The notes under the pieces: generated by a model | Database searches by the model: none | What the model saw: the letters and a program-made list of their open reading frames with translations, nothing else | Told to the model about the DNA's origin: nothing | Position numbers and translations under genes: made by a program | Source: Oceanicoccus sagamiensis | Lineage (GTDB): Bacteria; Pseudomonadota; Gammaproteobacteria; Pseudomonadales; Dasaniaceae | DNA: 64,000 nt | Direction: 5' to 3' | Assembly (NCBI RefSeq): GCF_002117105.1 | Contig: NZ_CP019343.1 | Location: 3,348,001 to 3,412,000 of the forward strand | Shown: positions 1 to 8,997 of the stretch, one piece after another | How positions within the stretch are numbered: position 1 is the first letter of the stretch | Layout of the letters: each line of letters starts with the position of its first letter

Positions 1-331
1 CTTTCTCAATAAACTTATCCCGGCCCAGTTCTTTGCGTTTGATGCCCTGTGCTTCCAGTTGGCGTTCTACCACCATTTGGGTGGCAATACCGGCATGGTC
101 GGTGCCTACCTGCCAGAGGGTGTTGTTGCCTTTCATCCGGTTGTAACGGATTAACACATCCATAATGGTTTCTTGAAAACCATGCCCCATATGCAGGCTG
201 CCGGTGACATTCGGCGGCGGGATCATAATGCAGTAGGGCTCACCTTCACCGCTGGGGGCAAAATAGCCTTTTTGTTCCCAGTTTTGGTACCACTTGGTTT
301 CGATATCAGAGGGTTGGAATGTTTTATCCAT
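1..331 (-). CDS. valS: Valyl-tRNA synthetase, N-terminal part (cut by window edge)
   Basis: Class I aminoacyl-tRNA synthetase that attaches valine to tRNA-Val in the cytoplasm. Only the first 110 residues are here; the gene runs off the left edge. The ATG at 331 opens [15 protein letters not shown], the usual ValS start. The ATP-binding HIGH-type motif reads HMGH at residues 47-50, after the family stretch [10 protein letters not shown]. It follows pepA, holC and a small acidic protein on the same strand, an order common in gammaproteobacteria. A gap of about 280 bp with a REP-like pair separates it from the preceding gene, so it may have its own promoter. Identification is firm. Confidence 0.95.
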   Translation of the reverse strand, partial: MDKTFQPSDIETKWYQNWEQKGYFAPSGEGEPYCIMIPPPNVTGSLHMGHGFQETIMDVLIRYNRMKGNNTLWQVGTDHAGIATQMVVERQLEAQGIKRKELGRDKFIEK

Positions 332-513
332 CAGTGTCGGGCTTCTTCGTATAAAAAGGGGACGCTAGTATAAAGAGTTATCGCTAGTCAGAAAACCGCC
401 AGAGGGTGGGAATACGCACTAAAGGGGGAATTAAGGTGGATATGGGGTGGAAGAAGTGGCTGAGTATTGGTGGCAGGATACGCTCAAGCCGCCACTCTTC
501 AAGTTCTCGTCAT

Positions 514-585
514 CGTAGGGTGGATTACAATCCACCAAACCCAGCCATGGGCTGCTATAAACGGTGGATTATAATCCACCCTACG
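514..585 (+). repeat. REP-like inverted pair, full copy (plus orientation)
   Basis: Two inverted half-sites, each built on CGTAGGGTGGATT..AATCCACC, surround a loop of about 26 bases. The left half has the centre TTACAA and the right half TTATAA, as in the other full copies of this window. It lies between the acidic protein gene and valS. It is one of about nine copies in the window, all but one entirely between genes. Confidence 0.85.
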
Positions 586-612
586 GGCTGTAATTGTTAC
601 TGGGTTCTGTAC

Positions 613-1208
613 TTATTCACTCAGATGCTTCTGTGCGAGGCTTTTAATAACGGCGGGGGAGCATTGTGACAAACGCTGGCGTAATTCATCCTCAATCGCG
701 GGGATAAATTCATCAACGATCTCCTGTATCAGAAGATCTATATCCACCTCGTTAGAGGCTTCCTCAGTGTGAGCCGGTGCCGGGCCATTTCAAACTCGGC
801 AAACATTTCTTCCTGTTCTTCCTCGTAGTCGGGGTCTTCAGGGTTTAGCGGCTCAGTGGTTGGTGCAGTGTTTTCTGTGTCATCGACAGTGCTGGTTTCC
901 AATTTAAAGTCGGGGATGGTGATATTTGGGTTGAGTTGGTCCAGGTTTAAACTGCCGGCCAGGGTGGCCTCCTGGTTATGCTCAAGTCCGTCATCAAAGA
1001 TACGGTCGATATCCAGCAGGCCGGTGTCTGCGTCTGTTTGGCTGGCCTCAGTGTGCAGTTGGCTGTCGTCATTCACCACATCATCAAGGATGGGGATATC
1101 AATATCCAGATCGTCATCCAGCAAGCCTTTAATCGATTCCAGCTCGTCGAGTAAATCGCCTTTTGAGGTTTTTGCAGAGGATGACTGTGGGTCTTTGTTA
1201 CTACTCAT
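613..1208 (-). CDS. Acidic hypothetical protein after holC, one frameshift
   Basis: Function unknown. The reading frame from ATG 1208 gives an acidic, low-complexity protein (MSSNKDPQSSSAK..., many D and E) that stops at 738 after a non-matching tail. One base later in phase, the sequence continues as a convincing amphipathic helix containing VDIDLLIQEIVDEFIPAIED and ends at a stop at 613-615. Restoring one base in the run GGCCCGG near 783-790 gives about 198 residues. Small acidic proteins of this kind commonly lie between holC and valS in related bacteria (from memory). The break is probably a sequencing error, as in secD and fliE of this window. Co-transcribed with holC, with a 55 bp gap. 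Confidence 0.7.
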
Positions 1209-1263
1209 GTTGCGGTCCGGTACTGATGGCTACTGTTGATGGTCATGGATTAATAAGCATAGA

Positions 1264-1704
1264 TTATTGTCGCATATCGTGGTTTTCCAAAGGGTAACCC
1301 CGATCCCGGTAGAAACGGTAATGGCTGCGGGTGGCCTCGGTAACGGCGGGGGATTGCACCACAATTTCCGAGACCGTCTCAAAGCGACTAAAAAAATCAG
1401 GCACGGTCTGGGATAGATTGATCAGCAAGCCATTTAATTGCGCAGAAGAGCCCTGGCCCTGTTGATAACCGATATTGACCACCGGGTGAGCGCTGGCCTG
1501 TTCGGCTTCAAGTTGGTGTGGCATAAAACTGCTATTGCGCCAGGACCACATTAATTGATCGATAGCCTCAGCCTCGGCCTTGTCGCTGCTATGGATATAA
1601 ATGGAGTGGCCCATCTTAAAGGCTTTTTCAGCCAGGCGGCAGGCAAACAGCTGTCGCTGTTCGCTACTGTCTCCGGGCAAGATATAAAACTTGACCTTGG
1701 TCAT
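1264..1704 (-). CDS. holC: DNA polymerase III chi subunit
   Basis: Chi subunit of the clamp loader; it links the DNA polymerase III holoenzyme to single-strand binding protein during lagging-strand synthesis. The 146-residue protein starts MTKVKFYILPGDS and carries family features: an early cysteine/alanine helix (LFACRLAEKAFKMGHSIYIH), the W-S-W segment LMWSWRNSSFMPH, and NIGYQQ near the middle. The length is normal for HolC. It lies 5 bp downstream of pepA on the same strand and is probably co-transcribed with it, the standard gammaproteobacterial arrangement. Confidence 0.93.
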   Translation of the reverse strand: MTKVKFYILPGDSSEQRQLFACRLAEKAFKMGHSIYIHSSDKAEAEAIDQLMWSWRNSSFMPHQLEAEQASAHPVVNIGYQQGQGSSAQLNGLLINLSQTVPDFFSRFETVSEIVVQSPAVTEATRSHYRFYRDRGYPLENHDMRQ

Positions 1705-1709
1705 CCGCC

Positions 1710-3194
1710 TTACTTACCGCTTTTGTTGATCAAATATTGAGTTAACAGGCCAACCGGGCGACCGGTAGCGCCTTTGTTACCGCCAGAGTTCCAGGCTGTG
1801 CCTGCAATATCCATATGCGCCCAGCGCATATTTTTTGCAAAGCGGGACAGGAAGCAAGCGGCAGTGATGCTGCCACCACCGGGACCGCCAATATTAGCAA
1901 TATCGGCAAAATTACTGTTGAGTTGGGATTGGTATTCATCCCACAGCGGCATATGCCAGGCTTTGTCACCAATATGCTTACCGGCGTCCAGTAGCTCTTC
2001 AGCAAAATCATCTTCGTTGCTGTAAAGCCCTGAAGCATGTTTACCCAGTGCAACCACGCAGGCACCGGTCAGGGTAGCAATATCAATTACCGATTGCGGT
2101 TTAAATTTTTCCACATAGGTGAGGGCGTCACAAAGCACCAGTCGGCCTTCGGCATCGGTATTTAATACTTCGATGGTCTGGCCAGACATGCTGGTGACCA
2201 CATCACCGGGCTTGGTGGCATTGCCGTTGGGCAGATTTTCCGCAGCGGCGATAACCGCGACGACATTGATGGGCAGTTTCAGCGCGGTGATGGCGGTCAT
2301 GGTGCCCATCACACTGGCTGCACCGCACATATCGTATTTCATTTCGTCCATGGCCGCGCCAGGCTTAAGGCTGATACCGCCGCTATCAAAGGTGATGCCT
2401 TTGCCAACCAGTGCATGGGGCTTTTGGCTTTTGGCGGCGCCTTTATATTCCATCACAATCAGCTTGGCGGGTTGGTCGGTACCGGCGGTGACCGATAACA
2501 AAGAGCCCATGCCAAGCTCACGCATTTTCTTTTCTTCTACCACGGTTACGGAAAGGTTCTTATGCTTTCTGCCCAAGGCCTTGGCCTGCTTGGCTAAGTA
2601 GCTGGGTGTACAAATATTACCCGGTAGATTACCCAGTTCTTTGGCGACATTCATCCCCAGGGCAATCGCTTTACCCTGGGCGGCTGAGGCTTTGCTCTGC
2701 TTATCGGTTTTGCTGGAGAGCGTCACTCGTTTCAGGGTGGCTGCGGGCTTTGGCTTGCTCAGGGTTTCGCTGTAGCGGTAGTTGGCGCTGCCACCGGCTA
2801 TAGCTACCTGGCCTGCCATCCATGCCGCATCACGGCCCTGCACAGAAATCTCGTCCAACAGCAGGCAGCTGTCTTTCAGCTTGTTGCTGCTAGCGCCCTT
2901 AAGTCCGGCGCTAATGAGTTTGCGGAAATCCGCTTCGGCCAGTTGTTTGCCGGTGCCGCAACCGAGTAAGAGTACGCGGTCTGCCTTGACCCCGGAGATA
3001 GCTGGCAATAACAGTGTTTCACCGGCTTTACCGGAGATATCGCCCCGTTTAACCATGGCCTGAATAACGCCACCACTGGCTTTGTTTAAACGTTTGGCCG
3101 CTTTGGATAATTTTCCATCAGCAAAGACAGGGGTAATGATGCATTGACTGCGCAGTGCTTCGGGCTCGGTAACAGCTTTGACGATGACATCCAT
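1710..3194 (-). CDS. pepA: Leucyl aminopeptidase (M17 family)
   Basis: Cytosolic two-metal aminopeptidase that removes N-terminal leucine and other residues from peptides; E. coli PepA also binds DNA in Xer recombination at cer. The protein has 494 residues, normal for the family. The catalytic half shows VGKGITFDSGGIS near residue 262 (metal and catalytic lysine region) and the M17 signature NTDAEGRL at about 344-351. It is divergent from lptF, separated by about 140 bp, and heads the minus-strand pepA-holC group. An ordinary housekeeping gene with no sign of damage. Confidence 0.96.
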   Translation of the reverse strand: MDVIVKAVTEPEALRSQCIITPVFADGKLSKAAKRLNKASGGVIQAMVKRGDISGKAGETLLLPAISGVKADRVLLLGCGTGKQLAEADFRKLISAGLKGASSNKLKDSCLLLDEISVQGRDAAWMAGQVAIAGGSANYRYSETLSKPKPAATLKRVTLSSKTDKQSKASAAQGKAIALGMNVAKELGNLPGNICTPSYLAKQAKALGRKHKNLSVTVVEEKKMRELGMGSLLSVTAGTDQPAKLIVMEYKGAAKSQKPHALVGKGITFDSGGISLKPGAAMDEMKYDMCGAASVMGTMTAITALKLPINVVAVIAAAENLPNGNATKPGDVVTSMSGQTIEVLNTDAEGRLVLCDALTYVEKFKPQSVIDIATLTGACVVALGKHASGLYSNEDDFAEELLDAGKHIGDKAWHMPLWDEYQSQLNSNFADIANIGGPGGGSITAACFLSRFAKNMRWAHMDIAGTAWNSGGNKGATGRPVGLLTQYLINKSGK

Positions 3195-3334
3195 AGGGCT
3201 TCCTTTGATACTTGATTGGCTTAAATAAAAAGTTTAATAGATAATGCTTTCGCACTCCTGATGGCGCCATAGTGTACTGGCTCGCCGTTGAGGTTAAAAG
3301 GCTCCAAAAAAATAATTCAGGGACTTATTTATCC

Positions 3335-4462
3335 ATGATTCTTTTCCGCTATCTAGCGAGAGAAATCTTTATCACCATGGTTGCTGTGACAGCTACCTTA
3401 TTGGTGATTGTTATGAGCGGACGTTTTGTTAAATATCTGGCTCAAGCAGCCTCCGGGGATTTGGCCCCGGATGTGGTGTTTAGCATTATGGCTTACCGTC
3501 TGCCCAGCTTTCTGGAGCTGGTATTACCTTTGGGCTTGTTTATCGCCATCTTACTGGCCTATGGCCGGCTCTATGTTGAAAGCGAAATGACGGTGATGTC
3601 GGCCTGTGGTTTATCTACCCGTCGTCTTGCGCTTTATACTCTGGTGCCTTCCGCCTTTGTTGCACTGTTAGTTGCCTGGCTTAGCCTATCAGTTAGCCCT
3701 GCGGGTATCGCCAAGGTGCAGGAGATTTTTGAAGATGCTAAAAACTCCAGCGGTTTAGAATTATTAGTGGCCGGCAGGTTCAGGCTGGATGAAAAATCAG
3801 GGCGAGTGACTTATATCGAACGTATGGATGACGGCAGGCAGGTGATGGAAGAGGTGTTTTCCGCTGAGCAATCACGCGCCCGCGAAGGGGGTAAAAAACT
3901 CTCGGTGGTACTGGCCGAACGCGGCACCATACAAAATGTTGAGCAACATAATGCGCGCTACCTGGTGTTGGAAAATGGCTTTCAATATACCGGCAAGCCC
4001 GGCAGTCAGGAGTTCAGAGTGACCGCCTTTGAACAGTTTGGCCAGTTAGTTAAAGAGCCTGAACTGCAGCGCAACAGTTATAAAAAAGCCGATGCCCGCA
4101 GTACCGAGCAACTGATGGCCTCGGATGATTTGGAAGACAAGGCCACGCTGCAATGGCGCATCTCCTTGGGTATTTTGGTGCCGATTATTGCACTGATCGC
4201 ACAGGCCTTAAGTAAAACCAGTCATCGTCGTGGCCGCTATGTAAAAATGTTACCGGCTTTTCTGATTTATATTGTTTATGTGGTGTCATTAAATGCGGCG
4301 AGGGATGGTATTGAGAAAGAAAAAATTCCTTTAGAGCTTGGCATGTGGTGGGTGCATGGTATCTTTTTACTGATTGCCCTGGGTTTGCTGTTTGGTGCTG
4401 ATGGTTGGCGGCGGTTGCGAGCATCAGCCGCCAAACCCGTTGATACAGTCGCGGGGCAATAA
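3335..4462 (+). CDS. lptF: LPS export ABC transporter permease LptF
   Basis: Inner-membrane permease of the LptB2FGC complex, which extracts lipopolysaccharide from the inner membrane and drives it across the periplasm. I take the ATG at 3335 (MILFRYLAREIFITMV), the typical LptF start; an upstream in-frame start at 3272 would add an unconserved 21-residue tail. The 375 residues show three N-terminal membrane segments, a periplasmic beta-jellyroll part (about 130-260) and three C-terminal membrane segments. It is divergent from pepA and abuts lptG, as in most gammaproteobacteria. Confidence 0.93.
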   Translation: MILFRYLAREIFITMVAVTATLLVIVMSGRFVKYLAQAASGDLAPDVVFSIMAYRLPSFLELVLPLGLFIAILLAYGRLYVESEMTVMSACGLSTRRLALYTLVPSAFVALLVAWLSLSVSPAGIAKVQEIFEDAKNSSGLELLVAGRFRLDEKSGRVTYIERMDDGRQVMEEVFSAEQSRAREGGKKLSVVLAERGTIQNVEQHNARYLVLENGFQYTGKPGSQEFRVTAFEQFGQLVKEPELQRNSYKKADARSTEQLMASDDLEDKATLQWRISLGILVPIIALIAQALSKTSHRRGRYVKMLPAFLIYIVYVVSLNAARDGIEKEKIPLELGMWWVHGIFLLIALGLLFGADGWRRLRASAAKPVDTVAGQ

Positions 4463-4465
4463 TTG

Positions 4466-5527
4466 ATGACTAAGTTAAGCCGTTATATTTCGTCAGTGAT
4501 TGCCGCCAGTATCTTGCTGGTGTTGATGGTGTTATTAGGTTTTTATGTGATCGCCGCTATCATTGATGAAACCGGCGACTTGCAGCAGCAGTATGACTTT
4601 GCAGCAGCACTTTGGTTTGTTATTTATTCAGTGCCAGGTTTTATCTTTGAATTACTGCCCTTTGCCACCCTGGTTGGCTGTCTGGCCGGTTTGGGGGCGC
4701 TGGCCAATAACAGTGAACTGGTCGTGATGCGCAGTGCGGGTGTCTCGACCGGGCGGGTGGTGTGGATGGTGATGCGCCCCGCGCTGATGATTATGGTGGT
4801 GGGTATGCTAATCAGTGAGTATGTGGCTCCCTATAGCGAAAGTATTGCACAGAGTGAGCGCGCTATTGCGCTGCGTAAATCTGAAAATGTGGTCAGCCGT
4901 CAGGGCCTTTGGCACCGTGAAGGCAATCAATTTATGCATTTTAGTGTGGTGCAGCCCAACGGTATTTTGTACGGCGTTACCATCTATAGTTTTGACGATA
5001 AACGTCGTCTGCTAAATACCCTTTATGCCGAACGAGCGATTTATCAGCGTGATCATTGGCTGCTGGAAGATGTGTTGGAAAGCCGTCTGCAGGAGGACCG
5101 TATCGACAGCGGTGCGATTGCCTCAAAAGAATGGCGTACCGATCTCTCCCCTAAATTACTGAATTTGTTGATTCTGGATCCCGCCCATTTATCGATTTCC
5201 GGTTTGTGGCAGTACTCAAATTATTTGGCGGGGCAGGGCTTAAATAATGGCCCTTATCGATTGGCGTTTTGGAAAAAGGTATTGCAGCCCTTGTCAGCTG
5301 TCACTCTGGTATTGATTGCTATTTCTTTTGTGTTTGGCCCATTGCGAGAAGTGACAATGGGTTTTCGGATTTTTATTGGCGTACTGGTAGGTATCGTGTT
5401 TAAAACTGCCCAGGATATGTTGGCACCGGCCAGTATGGTCTATGGTTTTCAGCCGATCTACGCTTCTTTAGTTCCCATTATGATTTGCCTGGTGATCGGC
5501 TTTTGGTTTTTACGCAAGGCTCGCTGA
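4466..5527 (+). CDS. lptG: LPS export ABC transporter permease LptG
   Basis: Partner of LptF in the LptB2FGC lipopolysaccharide extractor. The ATG at 4466 (MTKLSRYISSVIAAS) is preferred over the overlapping TTG at 4463. The 353 residues give the LptF/LptG fold: N-terminal membrane helices (FYVIAAIIDETGD), a periplasmic beta domain in the middle, and a C-terminal membrane block including FVFGPLREVTMGFRI. Only 3 bp separate it from the lptF stop, so the two are translated from one message. The gene is intact. Confidence 0.93.
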   Translation: MTKLSRYISSVIAASILLVLMVLLGFYVIAAIIDETGDLQQQYDFAAALWFVIYSVPGFIFELLPFATLVGCLAGLGALANNSELVVMRSAGVSTGRVVWMVMRPALMIMVVGMLISEYVAPYSESIAQSERAIALRKSENVVSRQGLWHREGNQFMHFSVVQPNGILYGVTIYSFDDKRRLLNTLYAERAIYQRDHWLLEDVLESRLQEDRIDSGAIASKEWRTDLSPKLLNLLILDPAHLSISGLWQYSNYLAGQGLNNGPYRLAFWKKVLQPLSAVTLVLIAISFVFGPLREVTMGFRIFIGVLVGIVFKTAQDMLAPASMVYGFQPIYASLVPIMICLVIGFWFLRKAR

Positions 5528-5542
5528 TTAGCCGCTTACGGG

Positions 5543-6019
5543 CTATTTCTGTTTCGGGCGAACCACAATGCGCGACTGCGACCAGTGATCATGCCAGGCC
5601 AAATTATCTTTATCGAACCATATCCACCAGTAACCCGCTCCCAGACAAGCAGCAGAGATAAAGGCCCCCGCAATTCGCTGTAGGCATTGTTTGAGTGAAA
5701 TACGTTGCCCCTGCTTATCTACCACATGTAAACGCCAGGCCTGCATACCCAGAGTCTGGCCATTCTTTCTCCAGAACCAGCAGAAAAAGCTGATATAAAC
5801 CAGCAGCAAATAGAGCTGGAAGGGCCAGCCATCAACCAGCGTGGGTAATTCATGGACTACCTGTTCGTTATTTTTATCCAGCGCTTGATCGCTTTGAAAA
5901 AACAGGGTAGGGATAGTTGCCGTAAATAACAGGCCAAAGATTAATAGCGAGTCGTAAACCATAGCGGCCAGTCGTTTGATAACGCCAGCGGTGGGTAATT
6001 CAGTTTGGGGATCAGACAT
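5543..6019 (-). CDS. RDD family membrane protein
   Basis: Small inner-membrane protein of the RDD family, a group defined by an Arg and two Asp residues in membrane helices; some members have been linked to ion exchange, but the role here is unknown. From ATG 6019 (MSDPQTELPTAG) it has 158 residues. The family pattern is visible: IKRLAAMVYDSLLIF carries the R and first D, and a later segment has GQTLGMQAWRLHVV, the usual second RDD block. It is convergent with lptG, with a 15 bp gap, and seems to be monocistronic. Confidence 0.85.
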   Translation of the reverse strand: MSDPQTELPTAGVIKRLAAMVYDSLLIFGLLFTATIPTLFFQSDQALDKNNEQVVHELPTLVDGWPFQLYLLLVYISFFCWFWRKNGQTLGMQAWRLHVVDKQGQRISLKQCLQRIAGAFISAACLGAGYWWIWFDKDNLAWHDHWSQSRIVVRPKQK

Positions 6020-6104
6020 AACAGGGCAGGGCAATGAATTTTGGCGCTATTCTAGCAGAACCCCTGCTGAGTACAATTGCGGTTAGGGGCCAGCCAACAG
6101 GCTG

Positions 6105-6671
6105 CTAAAATTCGTACTCTACCTTGAGCTTCACTTTGTCACTTGAAAGCCGTAGTCGGTAATCAACGTCGGCGGCCTTGCTTTTAAAATCGGAATCATC
6201 GTGGTTATTGGTATTAATCGTGCCACTGCCGGAGTAGCTTTTATACAAGGATTTAATCCCCATACGCAGTAATTTACCGGCGGCAGCCCCGCCCTCTCGA
6301 CGAGAGTAGCCCTGCTGATGTTGTTGCAGCCACAGATAATTAAAGGCCAGGTCATCTTCCTGATCATGGGTGTCTACCAGTGGTTCAAGTAAAACCCGTT
6401 TGGGCATAACCTGTTCTAACAAACTCTTGCTGCCGTTGTTGGCTCTATTGGACGAGGTCTGGCGAAATTGTTGGTAAAATGCGGTGGATGTCGCTTGATC
6501 AGGGGCAAGATAAAGCCCCTCGGCCACGGCGGTGGCGCTAGTGCTGATGGCAGCCAAAGCCAGAGTGATAACAAATCCGATGGACAGTTTAGGTACAGAG
6601 TTAGCTCTGAGCACCAAGGTGCTCAATAGACGATAAACCGTGATAAAAAGCCGCCGACCCATTGGCTCCAT
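6105..6671 (-). CDS. Hypothetical exported protein
   Basis: Not recognised. The start ATG 6671 has a strong Shine-Dalgarno (AAGGAGAAGTA just upstream). The 188 residues begin with a basic stretch and a hydrophobic helix ending in an Ala-rich segment (about residues 30-50), consistent with a signal peptide or anchor. The mature part is polar with a Q-rich middle and ends in alternating hydrophobic/charged residues (RLRLSSDKVKLKVEYEF). That ends in an aromatic residue like an outer-membrane beta strand, but it is too short for a barrel. No neighbour suggests a function. Confidence 0.6.
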   Translation of the reverse strand: MEPMGRRLFITVYRLLSTLVLRANSVPKLSIGFVITLALAAISTSATAVAEGLYLAPDQATSTAFYQQFRQTSSNRANNGSKSLLEQVMPKRVLLEPLVDTHDQEDDLAFNYLWLQQHQQGYSRREGGAAAGKLLRMGIKSLYKSYSGSGTINTNNHDDSDFKSKAADVDYRLRLSSDKVKLKVEYEF

Positions 6672-6915
6672 TACTTCTCCTTAATGATTAGTCTGGCCTA
6701 TAAACTTAGACAAAATACCCGACTAATCATAGCTATTTCATTATTCTTATTCGCTATATTCAAGGGTTGAAGTATGCCCTTGTGAAACATGGCGAAAGCC
6801 TGCATATTCTGGTGCGTTTACAGGTAAGCCTACACTCACTTGGCGCAATGGCCAATAAGACTTAAGTAGTATTTATGCACGACAGGTCGTAATAGGGGCA
6901 GAAAATAGCTTTGGG
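6672..6915. other. Intergenic region, nothing recognised
   Basis: 244 bases between two minus-strand genes. I see AT-rich stretches that could hold the promoter of the exported protein, but no repeat of the two window families, no terminator with a T run, and no RNA gene. Confidence 0.4.
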
Positions 6916-7707
6916 TTATTTATCGCCAGCGACCGACATATGGTCCGTATTTGGTGCGGGAGGTGGGGGTGGCTTGACCTGGCCTTCGAGCAGATCGGCA
7001 CCGGCCTCGGCGATGCTAATACCGCTGATATCAGGGTCTAACGGAGGCCGTTGATCTTGCAGTTGTTCCAGCTCGGTGCCAGCAGGGGCCAGGCTGATGT
7101 TATCCAGATTAAGGGGAAGAGGGGGTGGGGCTTCAGGTTTTTCAGTCAACAGGTCTTCGCCGACGGCTGCCGCTGAAAGATGGCGAGTATCCGGTGCCGG
7201 GGGCACGGCTTTTACTTCCGGCTCTGGCTCCATAAAGGCCGATACCATTTTAATATTACTGGTATCGACGGCTACCTCTGGGCTCTGCTGTCGCTCATTG
7301 TCCTTGAGTAAATCACTGCCCGCAGGCGCCAACGACCAATCATCCTCAGCCTTCTGTGCAGGGGCTGCGGCTGTTTCTGCTTGTTGTGAGGGGTGTTGTG
7401 GGGCCTGTTGTGGGGGTTGATATTGGCTTTGTTCAGGGGCTTGAGGCTTAGCTGCCGGAGCCTCGCTAGCGGCCTGATGCGCTTTAAAAGCAACCAGCAA
7501 ACCCGCCTTGTGCAGTGCTGCCTTATATTTTAGGGCCTGGGCTTTATCCACGCCGCGTTTTAAGGCCTGGGGTTTACCATTAAAGATTTTTTCAACATTG
7601 TCTGCTGACGTTTTAAACAAGGTCGCCAGATTGCTTTTAGCGCTATCGGTATCGGTGCCTTCCACCAGTTGCCCGGTGAATATAATATCGAAAAGGGGTT
7701 GATCCAT
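6916..7707 (-). CDS. Hypothetical protein with N-terminal proteobacterial module and SxAPAG repeats
   Basis: Function unknown. From ATG 7707 (MDQPLFDIIFTGQLVEG) it has 263 residues. The first ~75 resemble a module seen at the N-terminus of many uncharacterised proteobacterial proteins (F-x-I-x-F-x-G-Q-L, then LFK, then a Lys-rich helix KYKAALHKAGLL). A Gln/Ala/Pro-rich linker follows. The C-terminal half has four spaced copies of a short motif (SLAPAGSDLL, SAAAVGEDLL, SLAPAGTELE, SIAEAGADLL) and a truncated fifth (SVAGDK), about 30 residues apart with proline-rich spacers. No signal peptide or membrane helix is visible. Probably a cytoplasmic repeat/linker protein. Confidence 0.7.
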   Translation of the reverse strand: MDQPLFDIIFTGQLVEGTDTDSAKSNLATLFKTSADNVEKIFNGKPQALKRGVDKAQALKYKAALHKAGLLVAFKAHQAASEAPAAKPQAPEQSQYQPPQQAPQHPSQQAETAAAPAQKAEDDWSLAPAGSDLLKDNERQQSPEVAVDTSNIKMVSAFMEPEPEVKAVPPAPDTRHLSAAAVGEDLLTEKPEAPPPLPLNLDNISLAPAGTELEQLQDQRPPLDPDISGISIAEAGADLLEGQVKPPPPPAPNTDHMSVAGDK

Positions 7708-7839
7708 GGTTCGGCTCTTTATCACTCTGTGACCAGTTTATACTGATATTGAGTATAGAAGAGATTTTATACAATACGGCTATTAAGGGGCTAATCAGGG
7801 CCTGAATAGAGCTGTTAGCCGCTAAAAGTCACTACCAGG

Positions 7840-8463
7840 TCACATTGCTGCGGCGGTTTCCTGGCGAGCGTCTGTGCTGGCAGGGGCCCAATGTGCTTCG
7901 CCACTTAACTGTAACTGGATTTCATTGGTTCGTCTGGCTGCAGGTGTCCAGGGGTCATTATATTGGTTGATGATGGGCTCACCCTCGGTCTCTATCCCTT
8001 GCTCTTGCAAATAGTCTTGTAGCGCTTGCCGGTTTTTGTTCACGGAGCTGCGGTTGACCCAGCCGGGGAAAACAATCACGGCCATTGTTCTGGCAGGGAC
8101 TTCAATAAATTGAATATTATCCGATTCCGGTTCAGGCAGGTCAGTGAGCTGGTATTGGCTGGGCATCATAAAGGCTGTCTGCCAGCCTTCATCGGTGGCC
8201 TGGTTGGCGACGGGGGCGGTCATGGCAATCTTTTGATTACTTTCATTGCCGCCAAAAATATAGCCGGCCAACTGTTGGAAACCACCGCCACGGCTAGAGT
8301 AAGTCACCGCCATAATCATCGGTTGGTAGCGGCGGATTTCAATATTGCCGTTTTTTTCCAGAGTCTGATACTTGGGTTGCTCAGTATTGCTGGCCATCGT
8401 TGTAGCTCCCGCTAAAAGAAAGACAAAAAAGAAAGACAGTGTTAACAAAGGTGAGTTCTTCAT
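7840..8463 (-). CDS. SOUL family heme-binding protein
   Basis: Exported member of the SOUL/HBP heme-binding family; bacterial roles are poorly defined. The 207-residue protein has a signal peptide (hydrophobic LLTLSFFFVFLLAGATTMA, cleavage probably after MAS). The SOUL domain follows: YQTLEKNGNIEIRRYQPMIMA near the start, GYIFGGNESNQKIAMTAPV in the middle (the family's I-x-M-T-x-P-V block), and the C-terminal NQYNDPWTPAARRTNEIQL. Length and motifs agree with a complete gene. Transcribed alone, divergent from bolA. Confidence 0.88.
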   Translation of the reverse strand: MKNSPLLTLSFFFVFLLAGATTMASNTEQPKYQTLEKNGNIEIRRYQPMIMAVTYSSRGGGFQQLAGYIFGGNESNQKIAMTAPVANQATDEGWQTAFMMPSQYQLTDLPEPESDNIQFIEVPARTMAVIVFPGWVNRSSVNKNRQALQDYLQEQGIETEGEPIINQYNDPWTPAARRTNEIQLQLSGEAHWAPASTDARQETAAAM

Positions 8464-8633
8464 GGCTAAAACCCAGTGGCAATCGTGATTAGTGTATATA
8501 CGGGCGAAGTTGATAAGCCGCTCACTTTTTAATCATTTTTTGTGGCGATATGTACATGGATTTAAGGCTATTAAATCCACGGGATCGAATTTATACTGTC
8601 GCCGCTATCGTAAACGGGCCTGGCTGGAGTGAT

Positions 8634-8954
8634 ATGAGTATTCAATCGGATATTGAAGAGAAACTATTGGCGCAATTGTCAGTTGAGCATCTTGAGGTGG
8701 TCAACGAAAGTCATATGCACAATGTGCCCGCAAATTCAGAAACGCATTTTAAAGTGACCGCCATCTCGAATGATTTTAACGGTAAGCGCAGCGTGGCTCG
8801 GCATCAAATGATTTACAAAGTGGTGGCTGAAGAGTTGGCCGGCCCTGTTCATGCTTTAGCGCTGCATACTTATACCCCGGACGAGTGGCAGCAGCGTGAG
8901 GCTTTAGCGCCAGAGTCACCTGATTGCCTGGGTGGTAGTAAAGCGGACCGCTAA
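8634..8954 (+). CDS. bolA: BolA family protein
   Basis: Small BolA-type protein; BolA works with monothiol glutaredoxins in iron-sulfur handling and as a morphogene/transcription regulator. I choose ATG 8634 (MSIQSDIEEKLLAQL), which has a GGAG ribosome site just upstream; the longer frame from 8550 adds unconserved residues. The 106 residues carry the BolA pattern: LEVVNESHMHNVP (loop with the conserved His), ETHFKVTAIS, and the helix-turn-helix-like segment GKRSVARHQMIYKVVAEEL. Followed by a GlcG-type gene 43 bp downstream. Confidence 0.9.
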   Translation: MSIQSDIEEKLLAQLSVEHLEVVNESHMHNVPANSETHFKVTAISNDFNGKRSVARHQMIYKVVAEELAGPVHALALHTYTPDEWQQREALAPESPDCLGGSKADR

Positions 8955-8997
8955 GGGCTCCGCCGTGATATTAATAATAATGAGAGGTTAAGCCTGT

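Noticed and set aside
406-669. Plus-strand frame of 87 codons
   Set aside because: It crosses the REP-like pair and overlaps the restored minus-strand acidic protein gene; no protein features.
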